From an uncultured Muribaculaceae bacterium (GTDB taxonomy: Bacteria > Bacteroidota > Bacteroidia > Bacteroidales > Muribaculaceae): a stretch of DNA of 24,008 nt. This document shows, in pieces, positions 1 to 10,047 of the stretch. Under the pieces are notes generated by a model. It had not been told where the DNA came from. It searched no databases and saw only the letters and a list, made by a program, of their open reading frames with translations. Each line of letters starts with the position of its first letter. Position 1 is the stretch's first letter. The stretch lies in NCBI GenBank assembly GCA_902494515.1, contig CABUTS010000044.1, positions 1-24,008 of the forward strand, written 5' to 3'. The position numbers were made by a program, and so were the translations under genes.

Positions 1-40
1 GAGAGAAGGGGGGGGAGAGGTGGAAAGTGGTGAAAAGGAA

Positions 41-100
41 AGGAGGTAAACCTCAGGGCCGGAGGGGGTGATTTGTCTCGGGCTAAGAGGTTTACCTCCT
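41..100 (-). terminator. Inverted repeat just after the surface-protein gene, possible terminator
   Basis: A perfect 14-bp inverted repeat (41-54 and 87-100) with a 32-base spacer starts 10 bases past the stop codon of the minus-strand gene ending at 111. Read on the minus strand it would form a stem with a large loop, followed by a T/C-rich stretch. Each arm is itself almost palindromic (GAGGT-AAACCTC). The large loop and the lack of a clean T-run make this a weak terminator candidate; it could equally be a protein-binding site. The first 40 bases are purine-rich and include a run of eight G (8-15); no gene is visible there. Confidence 0.35.
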
Positions 101-110
101 GAAAAAGGGG

Positions 111-3100
111 TTAGCGGAGGAGGAGCTTGGCGGCGGCGGGGCCGGCTTTGACAAGGATGAGGCCGGGGCGGCCGACGTGGATGCGGGTCTCGGCACCGGC
201 GATGACGGTAGCGAGCTGGCGGCCGTCGAGGTCGGAGACGGTGATGGTCTGTCCGGCGGCGCCGCGGACAATGATGTCGGTGCCGTCGGCGAAGATTTCG
301 ATGCCGTCAGCGAGGTCGCTGGAGACATTGCGGAGGCCTACGGTTGAGGAGCAGGGGGTGTGGAGCGCAACGATTTCGCAGGGTTCGATGCCGGTGTAGA
401 GCACGTTGCCGAGGGGGGAGGCAGCACCGGTGGCGGGGTCGATTTCGTGGAGATAGCCGCTGTGGAGGTCGCTTTCAGCGGCCCAGAACAGGCGGCCGGT
501 GTTGTGGTCGAAGGCCATTGACTGCAGGTACTTCGGAGCTGCGACGCCGGTGGCGCCGACAACGGTCAGGGCGCCGCTTGCGGAGTCGACGGTCACAAGG
601 TTGCCTTCGGAGTCAACGCCGTAAAGCTGGCCGGCGGTGGAGCAGGCGAGGGTGTGCAGGCTTCCCTGAAGCTGGGCGACCGGAGTAACCGCGCCGTCGG
701 TGAGCGAAACAGTGGCGAGGTACTGGTTTTCGCCCTCGGCGCAGAGAAGCCACATGGCATCCGTAGCGTAGTTGTACGCCATATCCATCACGTATACATC
801 CTCGTTCGGGATGGTGTTGACAACCACGAGGTTATCGGCGTCGATGGTGACGAACGCCTTGGCGGCGCCGTACCATGTTGCGGCGAATGCGTAGAGCGTA
901 CCGTCGTAGTATTCACCTGCGGTGACGAGCGCGTCGGAGGGGGTGATCTCCTTCTTGAAGACGGCCTGCTCGGGAGCGTTGGACTCGATGGACATTACGC
1001 CGGCGTTGCCGTAGGCGTTCCAGCGGTAGCCTGTCAGGGTTATGTTGGCCATGTTGGGGAAGGTCATCGAGATGGAGTTGTTGCTCTCCACCTGGTCCCC
1101 TTCGGCGGCAGCGGTGGCCACGAGGGTGAAGACGCCTTCGGCGATGTCAGCCGAGCCCAGACTGAGGTCGGCGGACTGGCCGTGGTTGAGCGGACCGGCG
1201 AGGGTGGCGGTGAGCTGCTTGTCCTCTCCGATAGTTACGGTCACGGGGATATTGCTGAGGGGCTTCTCGCCGAGGTTGGTAACGGTCACGACGACATCAA
1301 TCGAGCTGACCATCTCCTTGGATTTCACGGGTGAAACGAACGCGGTTACAGCGGCATCGTAGTCGCTGCTGCGCTGCATCAGGGGGCCGTAAGCCTTGGC
1401 GGACTCACCGGTATGGTAGATAGCCGAAACGGCATACTGATATGTGCCTGAGGGGAGCACGGCCCAGGAGGCGTCGCTGCAGGAGAGCTCTGAAACGGGC
1501 TGACCGTTGACCTTGGTCCATTCAGCCTCAGCGTCGTCAGCTACGGCGCGGCGCCATACATTGTACTCGCACTGCGGCACGTCGGGGTTGTCGACCACTG
1601 CGCCGGAAGCGCCGGGAATTATGAAGTCAGCGACAACGTTCCATGCGGCGTAAGCGTCGTAGACCGAGCCGGTAGCATCCCAGCGGAGGTTGTTGACACC
1701 GCGCTTGTAAACACCGGAGTAGGGGGCGGTTCCCATCACGTAATCCCGTGCGGTGAGACCTTCGAAAGCGAAGCCGACGATGTAGGTGTGACCTTCGGCA
1801 AACTCGACGGATTCGGGAAGTTCGGTCGAAACCCAGCTGCCGTCGGCGGTCAGAGCGTCGGCGTCGACAAGCTGACGGGCCACCGTGATATTATTGTCGC
1901 GGGTGCCGTCCCATACGCAGGCATAGATGCTGCCGCCCAGCTGCGGTTTCTTGAGGAAGCCCTTGACCGCGCCCACGGAGAGGCCGGTCAGGTTGTTTTC
2001 GGCGATGGTCTCAGTTGAGTAGAAGTGCCCGACGTTGTAGTCGGAGGAATAATAGTCGCCGTCGAAACTGTCATTGACATCGGCGCCGTTGAGCGACAGC
2101 TCCCGCGGCTCGCCGGTGCGCGACATCGGGCTCTCCCAGGTGATGACGGCGGCGGAACCGTCGGCCTCGGGCACGGACTTCACGGCCCAGGGGGCAATGA
2201 CGCTGCGCGCCAGGGTGATGTCGCCGAGGTCGAGGTCAGCGGTGGCGGAGACCTCCGCGGTGTAGGCGTCGTAGAGAGGATAAACGGCAGTCAGAGTGTA
2301 GGATTCGCCGGCATAGATACCGGTGAACTCGAAGTGGCCGTTCTCGTCGGCCGTGGTTTCGGCGGTGTCGTATCCGGCGACGGAGACCTTAGCCCCGGCG
2401 GCGGGGAGCCGCGTGTCGTCGGTGGCGAGCGTACCGGCAACCTTCACCTTGGCTATGGCCGGGAGGGTGAAGTTGTGGGTGGCGGTCTGGCCGGCGGTGA
2501 CTGTCACATCCTCGGTCATAGGGGTGTAGCCGGTAGCGGAAACGGTGAACGAGAGGGTACCCACGTTAGCGAACGGGATGCTGTAGGCGCCGTTTTCGTC
2601 GGTGACGACATTGAGGTAGTCGTGTCCGGCGACGGCAACCTTAGCGTTGGCGATTTCAGCGCCGTCGGAACCCTTCACGGTGCCGGCTACAGCGCCGAGG
2701 TTGTTGGCCGAGAGGATAAAACGGGTCATAGGCACATATTCGCCTACCGAGCCGTAGGGGGGATTGGAAATCTCGAAGGCAGAGTAGCTGTCGCCGCTCA
2801 CCGAGCGCTTGTCGCCGGGAGTTGCGGCGCACCAGAAGCGGTCGGAGTAACCGCCGGTGCGGTCGAGCGAGCCGACGACGGTGACGATGAAGTTGCCCCC
2901 GGCGTAGTCGTAGGGGGTGTCGAGATGAATTGCGATATCGGTGGTGCCCACGGGCATCGAGACAGCGCCGTCGAATACCGGGGTGGCGTCGCCGAGGCTT
3001 ACCCATTTGTCGGCGAGATCGGTGAGGTCGGTCGGGGTGATGTAAACCTTCACGGCTGCAGTCAGTTCGCTTGAGCCGCAGAACGATTTGAACACCAGAT

Positions 3101-4397
3101 CGGTGATCTGCCCCTGAGCGCCGTTGAGGTCAGCGGGGTAGAATACAGTCTGCGACATGGAGTAGCGGGAATTCAGAGCCACGGGGATGCGCGGAGCGTA
3201 GTTGTCCTGAGCCCCGGAGGGGTAGACCGTGGCGTCGAACAGGCTGGCGTCGAAGAGCACCGAAGTGGCGGTGTAGTCGACCTCCGACTCTCCGGCGGGG
3301 TTCACGGCTTTCACGGTGTAGGAGTAGGTGCCGGGAGCGCCGGGGGTGTCGGTGAAGGTGGTTTCTTTGAGACCATCGACCACGGCTTCGCCGTTGCGGA
3401 GCACGGTATAAGTGATGGCCTCGGGGTCAACGTAGCCCGACGACACACCGGCGGTGACAGCTTCCCAAAGAACCGTAACCGATCCGCCGGCTACCACCGA
3501 GCGGGTGTTGCGCGGAGCTTTTGGGAGGTCCTGACCGATATAAGCCGAGCGGCTGACGAAGTCGGTGGTCCCTTCGGCATTGCGGAAGGCGATGGAATAG
3601 GTGTGGCGGCCGTTGGTGACCTCGGAGTCGGTGTAGCTGTACTCGGCTGCGGCGACCAGACCTTCGGAAATCACAGCGAGCTCGGCCCCGTCGCGAAGGA
3701 TTACAACCTGGAAGTCGCCGAGCTCACCGCCGGCGGCTGTGCGCGAGGGGTTCGTCCAGGAGAGTGTGGCGCTTAAAGCGCCGTTTGCCCCGGGGGTAAT
3801 CGCGAACGATATCGGCCGCGCGGGCGCATTCTGGTTTAGGACTTTGATGTTGTCGACGCTCAGGCCGTAAGAGCCCGAGCCGACATGGCGGAACGCGAGG
3901 TAGATGTCCTGTCCGTCATACGCGGCCAGGGCGATGTTCATCGACTCCCACTGGATGTCGTCCTCATAGCCGTTGTCGGCGGTTGCGGAGCGCAGCGGTG
4001 TGAAATCGTCGACAGCCGTTCCGGTCGTGGAGACGAGTACCTCGATTCGCTCGGTGTTGTCGAGGTCCTGGGCGGCATAGCTGAACGTCAGCACGCAGGC
4101 ATTGTTGGGGACATGGATTTGCGGCGTCACAAGCCAGTTGTCCTGCGCCGGCAGCGTCGAATAGGACGCCGGGTCGCGGGTGTAGGAGATTGCCAGCTTG
4201 GAGCTGCCCGCGAGCTGAGTGACATTCGAGGAGCCCTGCTCTGATTTCCAGCAGGAGCCGTCGCCGTCATTGTCGATTACCGACCATCCGGCGGGAGGGA
4301 ACACCGTTCCCTCGAAATCCTCGGAAATCACTGCCGACTGCGCCGAGGCATACAGCCCGGCGGCCGCCGCCAGTGACATAAAGAAAAATCTCTTCAT
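111..4397 (-). CDS. Large secreted multidomain surface protein with type IX-like C-terminal tail
   Basis: A 1428-residue exported protein of unknown ligand. Residues 1-21 form a signal peptide (MKRFFF, then an Ala-rich core ending ASAQS). About 25-190 is a choice-of-anchor J/cleaved-adhesin-like jelly-roll (EDFEG, PPAGW, DNWLVTP). Two fibronectin type III-like domains follow (about 193-290 and 290-375), then a beta-rich module (about 380-560), two carboxypeptidase-regulatory-like domains (about 566-645 and 649-731, each with a DENG motif), a second module resembling the first (about 760-925), a CARDB-like domain (about 1019-1115), beta-propeller-like repeats (about 1156-1343), and a tail (about 1360-1428; ITVSDLDGRQLATV, ending KLLLR) that looks like a type IX sorting domain. 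Such tails are removed by the sortase PorU, which is encoded at 18143-21607. The start gives a good signal peptide. The likely role is surface binding of glycans or proteins; the substrate cannot be read from sequence. The domain calls are by eye. Confidence 0.8.
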   Translation of the reverse strand: MKRFFFMSLAAAAGLYASAQSAVISEDFEGTVFPPAGWSVIDNDGDGSCWKSEQGSSNVTQLAGSSKLAISYTRDPASYSTLPAQDNWLVTPQIHVPNNACVLTFSYAAQDLDNTERIEVLVSTTGTAVDDFTPLRSATADNGYEDDIQWESMNIALAAYDGQDIYLAFRHVGSGSYGLSVDNIKVLNQNAPARPISFAITPGANGALSATLSWTNPSRTAAGGELGDFQVVILRDGAELAVISEGLVAAAEYSYTDSEVTNGRHTYSIAFRNAEGTTDFVSRSAYIGQDLPKAPRNTRSVVAGGSVTVLWEAVTAGVSSGYVDPEAITYTVLRNGEAVVDGLKETTFTDTPGAPGTYSYTVKAVNPAGESEVDYTATSVLFDASLFDATVYPSGAQDNYAPRIPVALNSRYSMSQTVFYPADLNGAQGQITDLVFKSFCGSSELTAAVKVYITPTDLTDLADKWVSLGDATPVFDGAVSMPVGTTDIAIHLDTPYDYAGGNFIVTVVGSLDRTGGYSDRFWCAATPGDKRSVSGDSYSAFEISNPPYGSVGEYVPMTRFILSANNLGAVAGTVKGSDGAEIANAKVAVAGHDYLNVVTDENGAYSIPFANVGTLSFTVSATGYTPMTEDVTVTAGQTATHNFTLPAIAKVKVAGTLATDDTRLPAAGAKVSVAGYDTAETTADENGHFEFTGIYAGESYTLTAVYPLYDAYTAEVSATADLDLGDITLARSVIAPWAVKSVPEADGSAAVITWESPMSRTGEPRELSLNGADVNDSFDGDYYSSDYNVGHFYSTETIAENNLTGLSVGAVKGFLKKPQLGGSIYACVWDGTRDNNITVARQLVDADALTADGSWVSTELPESVEFAEGHTYIVGFAFEGLTARDYVMGTAPYSGVYKRGVNNLRWDATGSVYDAYAAWNVVADFIIPGASGAVVDNPDVPQCEYNVWRRAVADDAEAEWTKVNGQPVSELSCSDASWAVLPSGTYQYAVSAIYHTGESAKAYGPLMQRSSDYDAAVTAFVSPVKSKEMVSSIDVVVTVTNLGEKPLSNIPVTVTIGEDKQLTATLAGPLNHGQSADLSLGSADIAEGVFTLVATAAAEGDQVESNNSISMTFPNMANITLTGYRWNAYGNAGVMSIESNAPEQAVFKKEITPSDALVTAGEYYDGTLYAFAATWYGAAKAFVTIDADNLVVVNTIPNEDVYVMDMAYNYATDAMWLLCAEGENQYLATVSLTDGAVTPVAQLQGSLHTLACSTAGQLYGVDSEGNLVTVDSASGALTVVGATGVAAPKYLQSMAFDHNTGRLFWAAESDLHSGYLHEIDPATGAASPLGNVLYTGIEPCEIVALHTPCSSTVGLRNVSSDLADGIEIFADGTDIIVRGAAGQTITVSDLDGRQLATVIAGAETRIHVGRPGLILVKAGPAAAKLLLR

Positions 4398-4455
4398 TGT
4401 TCAAGGGTTTATGTAATGAATTTAAAAAAACGTCGTAGAAAAAGCACCAATGGGT

Positions 4456-4486
4456 AAAAAGCCCCCGGGCTGGTGCTCGGGGGCTT
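4456..4486 (-). terminator. Rho-independent terminator of nifJ
   Basis: The arms 4459-4467 and 4478-4486 pair over 9 bp (core GCCCCCG/CGGGGGC) around a 10-base loop. On the minus strand the stem runs into five T (4456-4460). It lies about 30 bases past the nifJ stop codon and separates nifJ from the surface-protein gene downstream, for which no clear consensus promoter was found in 4398-4455. Confidence 0.8.
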
Positions 4487-4516
4487 CGGAGGGACCTTAT
4501 ATTATTAAGGTGTTGT

Positions 4517-8080
<3,564 letters not shown>

Positions 8081-8133
8081 AATGGTTAGAAAGACTGTTA
8101 TTGATATGTAACGTAAGTTTCTTGATTGAATCT

Positions 8134-8142
8134 GCAAATGTA
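8134..8142 (-). promoter_or_regulatory. Probable nifJ promoter, -7 box
   Basis: On the minus strand the bases read TACATTTGC, a match to the Bacteroidetes -7 consensus TAnnTTTG. Transcription would start near 8127, giving a leader of about 47 bases before the ATG at 8080. No good TTTG box was found 20 bp upstream, so the call rests on the -7 box and its position. The stretch 8143-8288, between this and the rplU promoter, holds no gene that I can support. Confidence 0.55.
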
Positions 8143-8288
8143 AGCATTTTTTCTGAAAAATTCTGCATGAATTTTGCACAAAAGCTGTTAAACATGCTTG
8201 GGTTCAGGCATTTTGCTGGTCAACTGTGGCCGAATCGGACTCAAACCCGTTGGATTCCCCTGTTTTTTAATGCGATGCGACAGATTTA

Positions 8289-8320
8289 TTTGGTGGATTG
8301 GAAAAAAATGCGTAACTTTG
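8289..8320 (+). promoter_or_regulatory. Promoter of the rplU-rpmA operon
   Basis: TTTG at 8289-8292, a 20-bp spacer, then TAACTTTG at 8313-8320: a full match to the Bacteroidetes sigma-ABfr promoter. The predicted start near 8326 leaves a leader of about 80 bases before rplU, with short GC-rich hairpins such as TCCCT-CAGG-GGGA near 8355-8367. Confidence 0.8.
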
Positions 8321-8405
8321 TGGGATTTTTGACCGCAACGGGCTCCGGAAGTTGTCCCTCAGGGGGATGCGCCCGCCGGTATAACCTTTAAAATCATCAT
8401 TTTAG

Positions 8406-8726
8406 ATGTACGCTATCGTAGAAATCCAGGGACAGCAGTTCAAGGCCGAAGCAGGCAAATTCCTGTATGTCCACTATCTCGGCGACGAGAAGAAAGAGGG
8501 CGAAACCGTTGAATTCGACAAGGTCCTCCTCGTTGACGCCGACGGTGCCGTGAAGGTCGGCGCGCCCACCGTAGAAGGGGCAAAAGTAGTTTGCGAGGTG
8601 AAGCGTCCCCTCGTAAAGGGCGATAAAGTTATCGTCTTCAAGAAGAAACGTCGCAACGACTACCGTCGCAAGAATGGTCATCGCCAGATGTTCTCCCAAG
8701 TAGTGATCAAGGACGTAATTGCTTAA
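8406..8726 (+). CDS. rplU: Large ribosomal subunit protein bL21
   Basis: A 106-residue protein of the usual bL21 length. It opens with MYAIVEIQGQQFKAEAGKFLYV and ends with the basic, RNA-binding KKKRRNDYRRKNGHRQ segment that gives bL21 its contacts with 23S rRNA. It is part of the 50S subunit. rpmA follows 20 bases downstream in the usual rplU-rpmA order, and one promoter (8289-8320) and one terminator (9068-9102) bracket both genes. Confidence 0.97.
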   Translation: MYAIVEIQGQQFKAEAGKFLYVHYLGDEKKEGETVEFDKVLLVDADGAVKVGAPTVEGAKVVCEVKRPLVKGDKVIVFKKKRRNDYRRKNGHRQMFSQVVIKDVIA

Positions 8727-8746
8727 CCCCCAAATCCGAAAAAGAA

Positions 8747-9010
8747 ATGGCACATAAAAAAGGTGTAGGTAGTTCTAAGAACGGCCGCGAGTCTGAAAGC
8801 AAACGACTCGGTGTTAAGATTTTCGGTGGCCAGAAGTGCAAAGCCGGCAACATCATCAAGCGTCAGCGTGGCACTGTTCATCATCCCGGCCTGAACGTGG
8901 GTATGGGCAAGGACCACACAATCTATGCGCTGATCGACGGCACGGTAGTCTTTACCACCGGTAAGGAAGGCCGCTCCTTCATCAACGTCACCCCCGAAGC
9001 TGAGGCATAA
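8747..9010 (+). CDS. rpmA: Large ribosomal subunit protein bL27
   Basis: An 87-residue protein of the 50S subunit whose N-terminal tail reaches toward the peptidyl-transferase centre. The start MAHKKGVGSSKNGRESESKR is the canonical family start, without the N-terminal extension that is cleaved in Firmicutes. The body carries the conserved GNIIKRQRGT and HPGLNVGMGKDHTIYA motifs. It is cotranscribed with rplU and followed by a strong terminator. Confidence 0.97.
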   Translation: MAHKKGVGSSKNGRESESKRLGVKIFGGQKCKAGNIIKRQRGTVHHPGLNVGMGKDHTIYALIDGTVVFTTGKEGRSFINVTPEAEA

Positions 9011-9067
9011 CCTCCTCGCTTCCCCCTGAATCCTCCCTCAGGGCCGGATTCAATCCAAAGAAATCAT

Positions 9068-9102
9068 AAAAGGCTGCCCGGCCCTCCGGCGCAGCCTTTT
9101 TG
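9068..9102 (+). terminator. Terminator of rplU-rpmA
   Basis: A 10-bp stem (9068-9077 with 9091-9100, core GGCTGC/GCAGCC) is followed by a T-run to 9101, 57 bases past the rpmA stop. The loop is CCGG-rich and could fold further. A TTG-initiated upstream extension of the next gene would begin inside this T-run, which argues for its start at 9124. Confidence 0.85.
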
Positions 9103-9123
9103 ATTTTCAGTTGTTATAAATGT

Positions 9124-9918
9124 ATGGAAAAGAAGATACTGATAATGGGGGCCACGTCGGGAATCGGCGAGCAGTTGGCCCGGGATTTTGCGGCGAAGGG
9201 CTGGACTGTCGGCGCGGCCGGCAGGAATGAGCAGAAACTCCGGGAATTAAAGGATGAATTCCCGGGGAAAGCAGTTGATGTCACGCCGGCGGGGGCGACC
9301 GCTGGGAAGGTCGTTGCGCGGCAGATTGATATTACGAGGCGGGATGCCGTGGAGGGTATGGAAGAACTGATTGAGGAGATGGGGGGAATGGACCTATACT
9401 GCCATGTGGCGGGGGTGGGGTTCGATAATGTGAACCTCGAGACGGAGGCGGAGATTAAGACGCTGGAGGTCAATGCCGTGGGATTCACCCGGATGGTCGA
9501 CACGGCGTTCAGATATTTCAGAGATGCGAACGGGGGAGAGGGGCGCATTGCGGCGATAACCTCGGTTGCCGGGACCAACGGCATCGCCAACATGGCGTCG
9601 TACAGCGCCACCAAGGCTTATCAGCAGGTGTATCTGAGGGCGCTGCGGCAGTTGGTCAGGGTCGAGAAGCTGAAAATTACGATTACCGACATCCGTCCCG
9701 GATGGATCCGGACCCCGCTGATTGCGCCGGACGAAAGGCCCGCGATGGAGATGCAACCGGACTATGCTGTGAAACGTATCGGGCGCGCCGTGGAGCACGG
9801 CGGGCGCGTCAGGGTGGTAGACTGGCGGTGGAATCTGATTGTAGGGCTGTGGCGGATGGTGCCGAACTGGCTCTGGGAGCGGCTGCCGCTGAGAATCCGC
9901 GGACTGAAAAGCGTCTGA
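9124..9918 (+). CDS. Short-chain dehydrogenase/reductase family oxidoreductase
   Basis: A 264-residue protein of the classical SDR family, NAD(P)-dependent Rossmann-fold enzymes acting on alcohols and carbonyls. Visible motifs are the cofactor loop GATSGIG (about residues 8-14), Asn117 in VNAVG, catalytic Ser147 in TSVAG, and the YSATK box with Tyr160 and Lys164, followed by RPGWIRTPL. The usual NNAG motif reads HVAG here, an unusual but tolerated change. The C-terminus is amphipathic and Trp-rich (WRWNLIVGLWRMVPNWLWERLPL) and may touch the membrane. The start MEKKILIMGATSG places the glycine loop at the usual distance. The substrate cannot be told; neither neighbour points to a pathway. Confidence 0.88.
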   Translation: MEKKILIMGATSGIGEQLARDFAAKGWTVGAAGRNEQKLRELKDEFPGKAVDVTPAGATAGKVVARQIDITRRDAVEGMEELIEEMGGMDLYCHVAGVGFDNVNLETEAEIKTLEVNAVGFTRMVDTAFRYFRDANGGEGRIAAITSVAGTNGIANMASYSATKAYQQVYLRALRQLVRVEKLKITITDIRPGWIRTPLIAPDERPAMEMQPDYAVKRIGRAVEHGGRVRVVDWRWNLIVGLWRMVPNWLWERLPLRIRGLKSV

Positions 9919-9921
9919 AAA

Positions 9922-9953
9922 TTTGGTTGTTAAAATCGGAATCGTTAATTTTG
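9922..9953 (+). promoter_or_regulatory. Promoter of the HD phosphohydrolase gene
   Basis: TTTG at 9922-9925, a 20-bp spacer, then TAATTTTG at 9946-9953 match the Bacteroidetes promoter exactly. It begins four bases after the stop codon of the upstream dehydrogenase. The predicted start near 9960 gives a leader of about 88 bases before the ATG at 10048. Confidence 0.75.
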
Positions 9954-10047
9954 TGATTGATTAGCGCCCGGGGTGCCTGAAGAGGTGCTGCGGGAGCCTT
10001 TCGGTGTTTGGAGCCATCGGAAAACTCCGCTACAAACTCGTGCAAAG

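Noticed and set aside
2025..3074. A 349-codon plus-strand frame across the surface-protein gene
   Set aside because: Antisense shadow of the real gene; Gly/Val-rich translation without recognisable motifs or a ribosome-binding context.
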